Source: Dryomyza anilis
Taxonomy: Eukaryota > Arthropoda > Insecta > Diptera > Dryomyzidae
Length of the DNA stretch: 64,000 nt
NCBI GenBank assembly: GCA_951804985.1
Contig: OX638132.1
Span: forward strand, 26,804,440 to 26,868,439
Direction of reading: 5' to 3'
In this document: in pieces, positions 22,017 through 33,560 of the stretch
Position numbering within the stretch: the stretch's first letter is position 1
Layout: every line of letters starts with the position of its first letter
Program-made: the position numbers and the translations under genes
The notes under the pieces: generated by a model
Told to the model about the DNA's origin: nothing
Database searches by the model: none
Seen by the model: the letters and a program-made list of their open reading frames with translations, nothing else

Positions 22017-22805
22017 TATACCCTACACCTATGAGGTACAGGGTATATTAACTTTGTGAATATATTTTAACGCCCCTTAGGAGGCGTGTCCGGTATGGAA
22101 AAGTATATATATTCTTGATCAGCATCACTACCCGAGTCCGTTTAGCCATGTCCGTCTGTCTGTCCGTCTTGCTGTCCGAATACAGAATAACTTGAGAAAT
22201 ACTGATCAGAATGCGATAAAATTTCGTATTATTATATTTTAGCTAAAAATAGGAACTGAGTTTGAAACTGAGCCAAATCGGTCAACGGACACGCCCACCT
22301 CCCATACAAGTCACTTTTATATAACTCTTTAGGAACTATTAACTCGAAAAGTATTCAAGATATAGGTATAAAATTGTTACAATTCACCTAAAAATATGTG
22401 ATACAAAAATGGGAGTGATCCGCCCACATTTTTTTTTTCATTATTTCCCGGGTTTTCATAGTGAAAATTTGATCCGTAAATTACTAAAATCAAATCTATG
22501 AAATATTAGCCTTTCAAAATTTTAAATGTAGACGTTGTCCGCCCAATTACATGTTCCTATTTTTTTTTATTAGTTTTTTATACTTTTATATAATTTTTTT
22601 AATTTATGGGGATATAAGTCGTAAATTTCTGATATGTGAATAATATTCTGCATAGTTAAAATCTTTAAAATTAAGGTATGCAATTAAATATCCCACATTA
22701 ATACCCCCAACAAAGGTGTAGGGTATTCCATAGTCGGGCCCGACTATAAAAATCCGCCCCATGTGACCGAACTTACCCATGTGACCTAACTTTCCCAACT
22801 CGTTT
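22017..22805 (-). repeat. Family A interspersed repeat, full copy
   Basis: Read on the minus strand: ACGAGTTGGGAAAGTTAGGT, CACATGGGG-CGGATTTTTATAG, a GTCGGGCCCGACTATG-like palindrome region, TACCCTACACCTTTG, GATATTAATGTGGGATATTT, a CCCGGGAAATAATG block, CTTGTATGGGAGGTGGGCGT, GACGGACAGACAGACGGACA, GCTGATCAAGAATATATATA, CCTAAGGGGCGTTA, and CCTCATAGGTGTAGGGTATA at the end. TACCCTACACC and GGTGTAGGGTA form an inverted pair. I recognise no gene in it. Confidence 0.85.
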
Positions 22806-22838
22806 CATTTAGAATTAATAGGATCAATCATATTTAAT

Positions 22839-23148
22839 AATAATAATAATAGTTTGGCGCTACAGTCATGTGTAGAACTTCGGCCGAGCTCTCTCACCAT
22901 TTTGAGCTGTGCGTGTTATATTTGTACTCAAAGTGGTGGGACCTACAGTTTATTGCCGAATCCGAACGGCGGGTGAGAGCTTTTTCATAGGCAATGGTTT
23001 TACTCTCGTAGGTTTGCCATTTACTGACGAGAGGTAGCGCGGTATAGAAAAATGTTTCTATGAAAAGATGTTGTTGGCCCCAGTTCAGGCTTGAACCGGG
23101 GACCATTCGGCTCGCAGTCCAACGCACTAACCACTGAGCTACCGCGGC
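22839..23148 (-). mobile_element. Full-length tRNA-derived SINE (310 bp) with 11 bp target duplication
   Basis: TCATATTTAAT occurs at 22828-22838 and again at 23149-23159 and exactly brackets the element. On the minus strand it starts GCCGCGGTAGCTCAGTGGTT (A box), has GGTTCAAGCCTGAACTGG (B box), a body containing TCGGATTCGGC and CACTTTGAGTACAAATATAA, and ends in a (ATT)n tail (forward TAATAATAATAAT). A- and B-box spacing fits RNA polymerase III transcription. LINE machinery presumably moved it. It lies inside the 4 kb element and is the reference copy for the other SINE fragments here. Confidence 0.9.
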
Positions 23149-23555
23149 TCATATTTAATGAATATAAAAAAACTATAATTTAAATAGTGTTATAGTTTTC
23201 TTTTGAGAATAATGTGATTTATTATTACTTTTAAATGATTCAAACTATTGAATTTATATTTCAGTATTTTTAAAACAATAGTCTAAATTATAAAATTAAT
23301 AATTTTATCATATTGATATGATAGTAAAAGTCAGTTTATCTTAATGTGATAAACTATTATTTTAATGTAAACAATTTAGGACGTCACATTAATTTTAATA
23401 GTAAAAACTATTAAAAACAATCGTGTGACGCCACTATTATAAAAAAAATCCTACAATATGATATTAATAGGAAACATCGCACTGACTACTTTTAATAGAA
23501 AAAAATAGTTTAAACAATTGGAATTGCTATGGATTTTATAGTTCATTTCTGAGTG

Positions 23556-24897
23556 TAGTTTTCGAAATTAACTCTATCATCGAAATTAACTCTTTAATCT
23601 CGGACATAGGTAAAATGTAGCGCTAGAGATCATTTACTGTCAGAAATTCGTGCACTTATTATAGCATTAGTATTTGGAGTGGGATTTCCAAAATTTCTTT
23701 AATTACGTGGGAAAAAAACGTCTAAATCAATTCACAATTGGCGAATTTGTACACGGATAGAAAAGATTTGTTTGAATATGCTCGAATGTAATTATAACGT
23801 AATTCGAAATCACCATATAAATATTGGGAGTAATATCTAATTACATTATTGTATTATTATTGAACTGTATTATTATTTTGTTCAGATTGAAATATTATTA
23901 TACGATATTTAAACATAAATTACTTTAATCGCGGATTTACATGAATTTACTTTATTTATGTTTCTGTAGAAATATATATTTTTCATCAGATATTAATATA
24001 TGTATGCACTCAGTAACACTCACATTAATACTTATCATATAGTTCCAAAATTCTTTTTGGTGAAAGAATTTGTTTAAGTACCGCCCGCCAATCACTGTTA
24101 ATACCAGATAGTGGCTGCTTGTGAAATATCCAATTTATCCGTAAATCACTGAACTCAAAATAGGAACAATAGATGGAAATCAAATTATTAAGTATTAATA
24201 AAATAAGTGTTTAAAATAAAAAATTAAGTTTATAAATAGAGAATATATAAATAAAAAAAAATTAATTTAAAAATAAGGAAAAAACGAATATTGTATAAAG
24301 AAGATATTAGCACTAAATTTACTATCTTTACATTAAAATTCTATGTAAACATAAATATGTTTATATGTAAATAAAATGTTTTTCACATTCAAACATATAT
24401 ATGTTTGCAAGAACGCCGAAAATTATTCATGCTGAACATAAATATGTTTGAACGAAAACAAAAATTTGTTTGACTGTTATTATAATAATGTTTGAAAATG
24501 AAATAATACTATTGTTTGCATAAAGCTCCAAAGATATATGTAATGCCTGCAAAATTATGTTTGGGAGAGCGCTTTTTTTTGCAGCGTGTACCGAAGTTAT
24601 AGGTGATTATACACTAAATAATCCTATTAGTATTTAATAGTATTTCGTAGTATTTAATGGTATTTACCTATTAAAATAAAAGTTTATCCAATTGACTAAT
24701 TTTAATAGCAAAAAACTATTGATTTTAATGTATTTTTTTCTGAAAAAAATGCTTTTTTTTTCATTTTACTTTAAAATGATGTACTCAAAAGATCAATAAT
24801 ATAATAATAATTGTACGATCGTGAAATATTTTACTTATTACCAATTTAATCCTATTACATATAGTTAGAATACAATCGAATAAAATTCTAAATTCTA
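23556..24897. other. AT-rich stretch with a MITE-end fragment
   Basis: Positions 24610-24750 (AGTATTTAATGGTATTTACC, then TATTTTTTTCTGAAAAAAAT) resemble the right half of the MITE at 36879-37070. A loose set of AAACATAAATATGTTTG palindromes lies at 24340-24490. No gene is visible. Confidence 0.4.
24340..24520. repeat. Cluster of AACATA..TATGTT palindromic units
   Basis: AAACATAAATATGTTTATATG, AAACATATATATGTTTGCAAG and GAACATAAATATGTTTGAAC-type units recur at 30-70 base intervals. Each is a near-perfect small palindrome. The origin is unclear; possibly a decayed satellite or MITE. Confidence 0.5.
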
Positions 24898-25015
24898 CAC
24901 ACAAAAAACATATCTTGTTTGGTGAAAACAATAATGCAAAGAAATACTTGATCTTTGAAAAATACTAATACTTGCAATAACTAATAATATTTGCCACACA
25001 AGGCTTTTTTGTGTG
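24898..25015. mobile_element. 118 bp MITE, TIR CACACAAAAAA, TA duplication
   Basis: The left end CACACAAAAAACATATC and right end GGCTTTTTTGTGTG are inverted over about 11 bases and flanked by TA at 24896-24897 and 25016-25017. There is no coding capacity. The terminus resembles those of the other TA-flanked elements. Confidence 0.65.
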
Positions 25016-25339
25016 TATACTTTGATTGCGACAACCATCTGTGGTTGTAGAGAACATAGCATAGTTGCCGAGATCATGTTTCAGCCATTTTTTTTGTCTC
25101 TACATCCAAAGAATGTTAGCAACTTTAAAACGTTTTTATGACACTGTGCATTGGTTACTCTTAACACTACAGCCTATATATAAATCAACCAAATAAAGAT
25201 AAAGTGCAAGATAAATCGAAATATTTAGTACATAATATACAACTGATTAAAAGAACCAATAGAAATAAACGATTATCATAAAATGTGAAATAATACAATA
25301 GAGCATAATCGTAATTGCATGCAATGCAAAAAAAAATAG

Positions 25340-25606
25340 ATGGAACAGAACACGTTAACATTTATTACTAAAAGCCGCTGCGAAGTCAGCAACACCGACA
25401 TAAATTTCATTGACAAATGCCTGCCAAGTCATTCGTTCGCCGAACAACCTTTCATGATGTGCAACAATTTGCAGCGGCAACTCAGGCGCTTGATTTCTTC
25501 CTCTTTACTTCTTCTTCTTCTTCTGATTTTTGTTGCTGCCAGCACTCACTTAACTGTGCCCATTTGTCAACACGGCGCACAAAACATGCTGAGCCAGGAG
25601 CCGTAG
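25340..25606 (+). CDS. Hypothetical 88-codon ORF with a hydrophobic segment
   Basis: The frame begins with ATG after an A-rich stretch (AAATAGATGG) and ends before 25607. Residues ~53-67 are a Leu-rich stretch (SSSLLLLLLLIFVAAS) that could act as a membrane or late signal segment; the rest is polar with several Cys. I recognise no family. The region 25320-25800 is GC-richer than its surroundings, which mildly favours real sequence, but overlapping frames on both strands are equally long. Chance is likely. Confidence 0.12.
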   Translation: MEQNTLTFITKSRCEVSNTDINFIDKCLPSHSFAEQPFMMCNNLQRQLRRLISSSLLLLLLLIFVAASTHLTVPICQHGAQNMLSQEP

Positions 25607-25824
25607 CAGCCAAGCGGCGCAGAGTCTCCCCCTCACAGGTCGTCTCAGCCGGGCAGGGCATCCCAGTCGACAACGTGCTGGCCTAGACGAATAGCAAGTG
25701 AAACGTTTACAGAAATAGCTTTCACTTGGCTCAAACACACACAGGACTGATTGACATATAGACAGAACGACGAACAGCCACATGACTAGTGCGACACAAA
25801 AGTATACGATGGTGCAACACTTAA

Positions 25825-26060
25825 AAAAAAATTGCTCGGAATTGAAATTCCATTCTCTGCGGTTCCATTTAAAATAGGTTCCAGTTTCGGTACGGGTTCG
25901 CACATTATTTTTATTTCAGTTATAGTTTAAGTTTCCAGTTCCGGTTTCTCTGCGGTTCCATTAAAAACAAAGGTTCCAATATCGGTTCTGGTTCGCAAAT
26001 TATTTTTAGCTACAGTATCAGTTCCACTTTCAAGTAATGGTTCCTGTTCTATACCGTTTA
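25825..26060 (-). repeat. Degenerate GGTTCC/GGAACC repeat
   Basis: Blocks TCTCTGCGGTTCCATTTAAA and TCTCTGCGGTTCCATTAAAA at about 25853 and 25947 are each followed by GGTTCCA, a CGGTTCTGGTTCGCA-like or CGGTACGGGTTCGCA segment, and CATTATTTTTATT or AATTATTTTTAGC. This is a direct repeat of about 95 bases with at least two units and a partial third. Confidence 0.65.
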
Positions 26061-27064
26061 CTCAAACAGACTAAAAACGCAATTTATTTCTGTACGGGAA
26101 GTGTATCTCGTTTAAAACAAAGTTACAATAAAAACACTTGGATATTAAAGGCACAAGATATATCCTGAATTGTAACACTAAGATTTTTTTAATATCATTA
26201 AAAAAATCTTAGTGTTACTATTTACTTAAATTCTTAGCTAAAATGAAACAAAAATTGTTCGCAAATTATCTTTTAGAACCCATAATTTCTCAGTGTATAG
26301 TTACAATTGCGAGTGGAGATAAAAACCTGCACTCAGAAAAAAATGTCCCACTCCCCACATTCAAAAATATTCTAATAAATTTGATAACATTTGAACATTC
26401 AGTATCATTAATTAAATAATATCTATATTATTACGTATAATGGTATAAATACTATTATTTTAATGTTCTTATTGTAGGATAAACGTCTCACTATGTGGCA
26501 TATAAAAACGTAAACAGGGATAGAAACATGTTCGTTCTGGGCGTCACATGGTTTTTATGCCACATGCGTCCAAGTATATTTTATGCAGAGGTAAGAGATA
26601 AAGGTTAATATTTTTGGAGGTTCCTGAATAACTGTCACAAAATAACATTTATTGAATAAATAAGTGAAAAAACAAAAATTAAAGGAAAATAAACATGGTT
26701 TGAATCTGAGCGAAACCTTTACTTTTGAAAATTTTCGGTTTCAGTTTGTGCGAAACCTTTATTTTTAAAAATTTTCGTTCTGAGAGAAACACTTATTTTT
26801 GAAAATTTCGGTTGCGGCAAGAGGTATAAAGGTTAACAAAATATATCTCTCATTAATAATTTTTGAGTAGCTGATAAGCGCAATGCACAATTTTCTCTTC
26901 AGATGAGTTCCAATATTTCTGGACCACAGACTGATGTTTTGAAAATGTTGGTAAACATTTTGTTATATATGTAGATAAAACCATAAAGCAAAAATTAAAA
27001 TGTTTCGTCAACAAAAACAACACTCGTTAAAAAATGTTTGGCCATAAAAAAACGCAATGTTCGA
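26061..27064. other. AT-rich stretch with a small perfect hairpin
   Basis: Around 26165-26220 TAACACTAAGATTTTTTTAA is mirrored by TTAAAAAAATCTTAGTGTTA, a ~20 base-pair stem with a very short loop. CACTCAGAAAAAAATG at 26330 looks like a lone MITE end. A GAAAACCTTT..TTTTGAAAATTTTCGGTT unit recurs at about 26730, 26765 and 26800. No gene is visible. Confidence 0.45.
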
Positions 27065-28140
27065 ATAAACATTTTCCATTAATAATTTTATTCGATAAAA
27101 ACCAATATATTCGACAAAAACAACAATTTTGGAAAATTTTCGATTTTTACTATTATGTTTAAATAATGTTGGACGATAAAGATAAGCAATAGTCGAAATC
27201 GTAATTTTCCAAAAAAAAATATTCGACAAAAACAACAATTTTTCGAAAATTTTCGAAGAAAAATAATTTAACGACAAGAACAATCAATGCTCGAAATCAC
27301 CATTTTCCAAAAAAAAATATTCGATAAAAACAACAATGTTCGAAAAAAAATGTTTGAACAACAAGAACAACGTAATCACCATTTTACAAAAAAAAATCCA
27401 ACAAAAACAGCAATATTCGACAATGTTCGAAAAAAATTTGGACGACAATAACAATACAATGTTTTCCAAGAAAACAAAATATTCGACAAAAACAACAATG
27501 TTCGAAAAAAAATGTTTTAACAACAAGAACAACGTAATCACCATTTTACAAAAAAAATCCAACAAAATCAGCATTTTCCAAGACAAAATCGTCATTTTCC
27601 GAAAAAAAATATTCGACAAAAACAACAATGTTCGAAAATTTTCGTAAAAAGGAATTTTGAGCGACAATAACAAGGCAATATTCGAAATCACCATTTTTCC
27701 AAAAATATTCGACAAAAAGAACAATGTTCGAAAATTTTCGAAAAAAAAAATTGGTACGCAATAACAACGCAATGTTCAAAATCACCATTTTCCAAAAAAA
27801 TATTCGACAAAAACAACAACGTTAGAGAATTTTCGAAATTTTTTTTTTGAGCGACAACAACAACGCAATGTTCGAATTCAATATTTTCCAAAAAAAAATT
27901 GACAAGAACAACAATGTTCGAAAATTTTCGAAAAAACAAAATTTGGACGACAATAACCACGCAATGTTCGAAATCACCATTTTCCAAAAAAAAAATATTC
28001 GACAAAAACAACAATTTACAAAATTTTCGATAAAAAGTTTGATCGACAAGAACAACGAATAGTTCGAAATCACCATTTTCCAAACAAAAAAATATTTCAC
28101 AGAAACAACATTGTTTGAAAATTTGTTAAAAAAATGACAA
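27065..28140 (+). repeat. Tandem array, ~97 bp unit, about ten copies
   Basis: The core TATTCGACAAAAACAACAATG recurs near 27111, 27221, 27319, 27481, 27611, 27707, 27802, 27899, 27997 and 28094. Most intervals are 95-98 bases; 162 and 130 fit added or partly lost sequence. Each unit also contains GTTCGAAAATTTTCG and CGAAATCACCATTTTCCAAA. Minus-strand frames through it (SNIFFLENGDFEH-like) reach 162 codons only because the period leaves stops out; they are not genes. Confidence 0.9.
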
Positions 28141-28310
28141 AAAAACGCAATTATCGAAATATCTATTTTCCATTAACAAATTAGGATATTTTTCCAAGCA
28201 ACAACAAAATAAATGGGACAAATTAAATTGTCTAGCTACTAACAATCATTTATCAAATACCTATAAAATAATTATTTTCATATAACTCTTTGGCTGAGAG
28301 TTATATGAAG

Positions 28311-28880
28311 AGATTCCGGGTAATGAAAAAGCAGACGAGCTAGCCAAGAAAGGAGCAGATAAAGCAAACGACTTCATTGACAGTAGTGTAGATCACCTAT
28401 GGCGGAATACAATCTACAGATCACAAAAACACTAGAGAATATTAGGAATACGAACTGGGTTAGATCAAATACAGGGTAAACGACAAAAAAACATGGAACC
28501 ATCTTGATAAAGGTCACAGTACTAGTATTCTAGAATTACACAAAAGAGAATTAAGACTACTAATAGGGATAATAACAAGACACAACACCCTGGGAACCCA
28601 CTTGAGAAGGATGGGTTCTCAGGTAGACGACATTTGCAGGTGGTGTGGGGATAGTGAAGCAAATGAAGACAGCTACCATTTTATCTGCCAATGCCCAGTA
28701 ATGGCTCGAATAAGAAAAACATTTCTAGGCTCTTTTTTCTTTCAGGAACTAGAAAAGAACCACGAAGCGCATCCAATGCAGATAATGAAGTTCGTTAGGG
28801 CATCAGGACGGCCCAAAAAGGAGGGACGACACGTACACCCTTCGAAACCCATATTCTTAAGAAAAACAAAAATGTAATTA
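28311..28880 (+). pseudogene. LINE ORF2 C-terminal relic: RNase H end and CCHC knuckle
   Basis: Plus-strand sequence from 28312 encodes IPGNEKADELAKKGADKAND, the end of an RNase H domain carrying the last catalytic Asp. A stop and at least one frame change follow by about 28470. From about 28490 a continuous frame runs through HNTLGTHLRRMG to 28877 and includes C-x2-C-x10-H-x4-C (residues 12, 15, 26 and 31 counted from the ATG at 28602). It differs clearly from the fragment at 1262-2781, so it is a second LINE lineage or a distant copy. RT and upstream RNase H are missing. Confidence 0.85.
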
Positions 28881-29032
28881 AAATGGAATATATAAAATTA
28901 ACATTGTATATATATACAATAGGTAAAACAAAGGAAACACAATGGACCAATAATGGTCTCAGTGGGTTGACAAGTGTCAAATATCTTTATATATTTGCAT
29001 TGCCAACATCCTCACTACCTAACATAACCTAT
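28881..29032 (+). mobile_element. 3' untranslated region of the second LINE relic
   Basis: After the frame ends, GAAACACAATGGACCAATAATGG and CCTCACTACCTAACATAACC follow. Termini with CCTAACATAACC-like tails are typical of several fly LINE 3' ends as I remember them. The border is approximate. Confidence 0.45.
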
Positions 29033-29394
29033 ATGAAAACCTTTATTTTCAAATAAAAAGTATCCCTCAACCAAAGACCTTAATTAAAATAAAAATTATC
29101 TCTAAACCGAAATATAAAGATATTTCTTAAAAAATAATATCACTCAGTGAAAAATAAAAAGGAAATAAAGGTTAATATATAGTTGTTTCTGATCTCTGAT
29201 TTTATTTAAAATTATTATATTTTACTTTTCTTATTTAGTAATATTAAGAATAAATACAGACATGCTAAATTATGGGAAACTGAAGCAAGTATGAAATGTG
29301 GTATAATCTTTTCTAACGAGCTGTGCAAAAATTATGATTTTCTATATGTGATAATTTTGATAATTTAATAAAATATGTATATTATACATTAAGT

Positions 29395-29470
29395 AACGTC
29401 GTTAGCTCAGAGGTTAGTGCGTTGAAATGCGAGGCGAAAGATCCCATGTTCAAATCTCGCAACTAATATT
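29395..29470 (+). mobile_element. SINE head fragment (tRNA-like part only)
   Basis: CGTCGTTAGCTCAGAGGTTA (A box) and GTTCAAATCTCGC (B box) are present 50 bases apart. The SINE body is absent, so only the tRNA-like head remains. The anticodon region (GAAATGCGAGGC) is not that of a sound tRNA. Confidence 0.65.
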
Positions 29471-31084
29471 ATATTTGTTTTAATTTATGATTTGGAAAAT
29501 ATTGAAAAAAAAATTGAATTCGATTGTACCATTAATACCTAGGCATCAATTATTACTTATATTGTGTTAATGTAATTAATATAGCGCATTATAAAATCAA
29601 TGGTACAAATTATTTTATTAATGTTTTGAATATTATTGTACTAATGGTATGTATCCTATAGTCCAATTTCAACAGTAAATATAATTATTTTAGTATTAAA
29701 ATATCATTAATCTGTTCTTTTTTCTGGGTGTATTTTCATATTTCGCCGTATGGAATTTTTATTTTGAATGAAAATTTTACGAAATCCACTTTTATTTGGA
29801 GTGGGCGTCCGAATTCTATTCGTTTCTACTTCTGTACACTGCTCTGCAACACTGCTCGCTCAAATATTTGAAATTTTTGTAAAATATCATTAAAAATTGC
29901 TTGCGTTATTTTTGAATGACTACCATGTGACTAAGTAATGAATGCTAGCAACTCTTTCAGCAAGAAGCCGCTGAATGTTTGAAAACGAGGTCTTTGTAGT
30001 TGCCTCCTTAAAACTTTTTAACGTTTTATGTTGTTTAGTATTACTGCAGTATTTGGAGCTAATTTACTTACCGCTTAAATGACTCCAAATCACTTGAAGA
30101 ATTTGTAGATGCCATGAGAAACTCCTTCGTTAGCATGTAGTACCTATACACTCGAGGTAGAGTTAGCACTGAAACATTTAAAGCTAATTATTATAAATTA
30201 CACAGAAATGCCTGAGCAACTCTGGTATGCGTCGGGCCCATTGCCAGGACAACAAATTAACCAACCCGTTCATTAAAAAGTTAGTTGGGCCGTTCACGAA
30301 ATGAAATATGATTTTATTATTGTTATTCTGAGACTCTGACGTTGTTTTCTTGTTTCAATTTTTCATTTTGTTGAATGTTTGTTGAATGCTGATGTGCAAA
30401 AACAATTAGTTGGCTAATTACGTTTAAGTAGTTTAATTTGATTTGATTATGTTTACGAAAAATTCGCAATTTATTATTATTTTTTTATTGCATTCAGTTT
30501 ATGTAACTCTGGTATTTGTGAAATTGCTGCATAACAAAGTTTTGGGAAATTCTAAAATTTATAGTCGTTTACTTAAATTACTTCATTGAGTATTTTAAAT
30601 ATGTTGGCATGAATTGTTGTCATTATATTTTATATCAATTATATTTAATATTGTCGCAATAGATGTAATATTAAATTTTTCAGCTACATTGTTTAATGTG
30701 ATTGCAATTATATTATATTTGTTGCAAACAATATTTTTATAATTAAATAATTAATACACATATCATGTCATTTTAAAGTTTTAGTAATGCCCAGTTTGCA
30801 TTAAACCTTTTCTGATCTAACTTTGATAAAAACATCATCGTCCCAGTCTGCCATTCGATTCGGTATTGATTCGAGACTGTTTTAAAATGCCGAAGAAATG
30901 ATTCGATCTTGGTTACGATTAGAACTTCCAATCTCGGGATCACGAAATTTTGGAAACCCGGAATCGCAGGAGAATATTAGTACCGAAAATCTCAAAATGA
31001 AATCCTGGGATTGCCAAACAAATTAACGTGCAGATACATAAAATTAAAACTACTAAATTGTTAATTTGCAGGCGTTAGCATAAT
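29471..31084. other. AT-rich stretch without gene
   Basis: A lone terminus CTTTTTTCTGGGTG followed by TA near 29716-29732 looks like the end of a CAC-type element, with no left partner seen. Positions 29500-29700 have ATTAAT/ATTATT repeats with small palindromes. Nothing else is supported. Confidence 0.4.
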
Positions 31085-31088
31085 TTTA

Positions 31089-31886
31089 TTATACCCTACA
31101 CCTATGAGATACAGGGTATATTAACTTTGTGCATATATTGTAACGCCCCTTAGGAGGCGTGTCCGGTATTCTTGATCAGCATTACTACCCGAGTCCGGAT
31201 AGCCATGTCCGTCTGTCTGTCCGTCTTGCTGTCCGAATATAGAATAACTTGAGAAATACTGATCAGAATGCGATGAAATTTCGTCTCAATATATTTTAGC
31301 CAAAAGTAGGAACTGAGTTTGAAAATGAGCCAAATCGGTCAACGGAAACGCCCACCTCCCATACAAGTCACTTTTATATAACTCTTTCGGAACTATAACT
31401 CGAAAAGTATTCTAGATATAGGTAAAGAATTTAATCAGTATTGTTATAATTAACCTAAAAATATGTGGTCCAAAAATGAGCGTGATCCGCCCACTTTTTT
31501 TTTTCATTATTTCCCGGGTTTTCATAGTGGAAATTTGATCCGTAAATTATTAAAATCAAATCTATGAAATATTTGCCATTCAAAATTTTAAATATAGGCG
31601 TGGTCCGCCCAATTATATTTTTCAATTTTTTTTTTTTTTATACTTTTATATAAATTTTTTAATTTATGGGGATATAAGACGTAAATTTCTGATGTATGAA
31701 TAATATTCTGAGGGTGGGCAGGTTCAGCTTAATTAAAAACTTTAAAATTAAGATATGCAATTAAATATCCCACATTATTATCCCCACCAAAGGTGTAGGG
31801 TATTCCATAGTCGGGCCCGACCGACTATAAAAATCCGCCCCATATGACCGAACTTACCCATGTGACCTAACTTTCCCAACTCGTTT
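31089..31886 (-). repeat. Family A interspersed repeat, full copy
   Basis: It has the same block order as the copy at 22017-22805, including GTCTGTCTGTCCGTCTTGCT on the forward strand and CCGAACTTACCCATGTGACC near the end. It lacks the CTTTTCCATAC-like block (GTGTCCGGTATTCTTGATCA), a small deletion relative to other copies. A TGAGGGTGGGCAGGTTCAGC segment present here is missing from the first copy. Confidence 0.85.
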
Positions 31887-33560
31887 TTTTTATTTTAGTT
31901 TGTTTACAAGCTTTATACATATTTAGTATGTATATACACAGAGAACCAATTAATAAATATACCCAAAAAGGTATCAATACTATTAATTGTTTTACTAAAA
32001 CTGCGCCGACTAAATAATTAATTGCATTAGCGTATACATCTTCATATTAGCAATCGCATTTGCTGGCAGCTGTTACCGCGACGCGTATGTGGTGTGGGTA
32101 TTCGCTTACTTTGGTGTGTGTATTCGAATAGTAGAATCTGTAAAACTGTAGTGATTTAAAACATCGTAGTTTGTGAAGTCCATATGTGTTAAAAGGAATT
32201 TGATTAAATAATTCGTATATTCAATTAATTATATTAATAGCATTAACTATTGTTATTAATGGCTGTGGCTATATTTATGTTCATTTTTTTTTGTGCTGAT
32301 CGGAACCAATTTTTTTTAAATCAAATGTTACATAATACTTACATAACGCTTACATAATGCTTACATAAGGCTTACATAATGCTTACATAATACTAAAAAA
32401 AAATACCACAAAAATTTGAGTGAAAAGAAAATGTCCTATCCTCTCGCATTGTAGATAATTATAAAAAAAAAACGAATTCCTATTTTTTTTTTTTTTTCCA
32501 TTTAAATAAAAATGCTTAGGATTAGGATTAGAATTGGAATAGGCTCATAAATTGTTTGAACTTATTATTATCCTCCCAAACAATATTCGTGTTTTATCTA
32601 AAAAAAAAAATAACGATTTTTGGATCTTCAAAATTAATGAAATTTTAGGAGGACGTTAAAAAAATGAAAATCTAATTTATGTAGCTCATTTTGATTCAAA
32701 ATATATTTTTTTACCCTAAACATAAATTTATATTTCTTAAAGTTGTTTTTTACCATCGGTTACAATGCGCGAACATAGATTGATATTTTTTGTGTTACTA
32801 AAATTGTTTATGACAAATTCTAGGACATCATCATGGACCTCTTCACTGCAGTTTTGTTTTGTTTGTGTTTTGTTTTGACAGTACTTGGAATTTTGTTGTG
32901 GTGAGATTTTCAAGCATAGAGTTGACGACAGTAAATGTTTTGAAATGTTGGTTTCAAATGCACTTGTGCAGATTTACATATAATATCGATTGAAATATTA
33001 TAGAAAATTGAAGCATTTCCGTATATTTCAATTTTGTTGTGTGCAAATAGTCATCGCATATACCGTAGCATAAAATTCACTTACCGAAGCTATATTATTG
33101 CTTCTATTTAATATTTATTAGATAATAATTTATACTTGATTATGGCATCAAATAATGTATGGTTCGAGCTACTACACAACCGGATCCACACATGCAATCA
33201 GCCGAAACAGTTTTATGTACATATCGAAAATATTCTTACTTCCCACCATCAACCTTCATCAGTATCGTTAATTTCCATGTATTCTGACAGCTGACAGATA
33301 CAACTGGGAAACGGGCATAACAAACGACATTAATAACAAACGGTTGCGGTTCGTCAATTTCGATAAAATTGATCCGCAAGTGGATTTTTTTGTCAAAAAG
33401 GCAATATTAGTTATAATAACGCCAAAATTTAAAACAATACGATGTAACCAGTAAAAAATTTTATAATTAGCAAAGCATCAGTCTTTAGATTTTTTTTTCA
33501 AAAACTATAAAAAAACAAAAATTAACAGTTAACAGATTTAGCACACCAAGAATGTATAAA
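31887..33560. other. AT-rich stretch with an 11 bp microrepeat
   Basis: TA followed by CACAGAGAACCAATTAAT at about 31935 may be a lone CAC-type end. Positions 32327-32395 repeat CTTACATAATG or CTTACATAACG six times. A 50-codon frame with ATG at 33142 is unrecognised and not called. No other feature is visible. Confidence 0.4.
32327..32395 (+). repeat. Microrepeat, ~11 bp unit CTTACATAATG
   Basis: Six successive units with single-base changes (CTTACATAACG, CTTACATAAGG). This is a recent-looking simple tandem expansion. Confidence 0.85.

Larger units (their letters stand above)
19595..23555. mobile_element. 3.96 kb composite element, TIR CACTCAGAAA, TA duplication
   Basis: A 12-base block TACACTCAGAAA (19593-19604) is exactly mirrored by TTTCTGAGTGTA (23546-23557). 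The element is flanked by TA on both sides. The outer ~250 bases at each end are rich in CAATAGT/ACTATTG motifs, for example ACCAATAGTACGACTATTGA at the left. It contains a minisatellite, a SINE, a TTTTTG array with its tail, a family A repeat in reverse orientation and a second SINE with its own target duplication, so most of its length is secondary insertions. Pairing of the two ends is inferred from matching termini. Confidence 0.6.

Noticed and set aside
27284..28100. Minus-strand frames of 80-162 codons with SNIFFLENGDF-like periodic peptide
   Set aside because: They are created by the ~97 bp tandem repeat. Periodicity and A-run length variation between units explain the open frames and their breaks.
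27065..28140. CRISPR-like array
   Set aside because: Units repeat along their whole length instead of alternating conserved repeats with unique spacers, and the DNA is eukaryotic.
33142..33294. 50-codon ORF with mixed composition (start MASNNVWFELLHNRI)
   Set aside because: Short, without a recognisable domain, and no splice or promoter context. Expected by chance in this much sequence.
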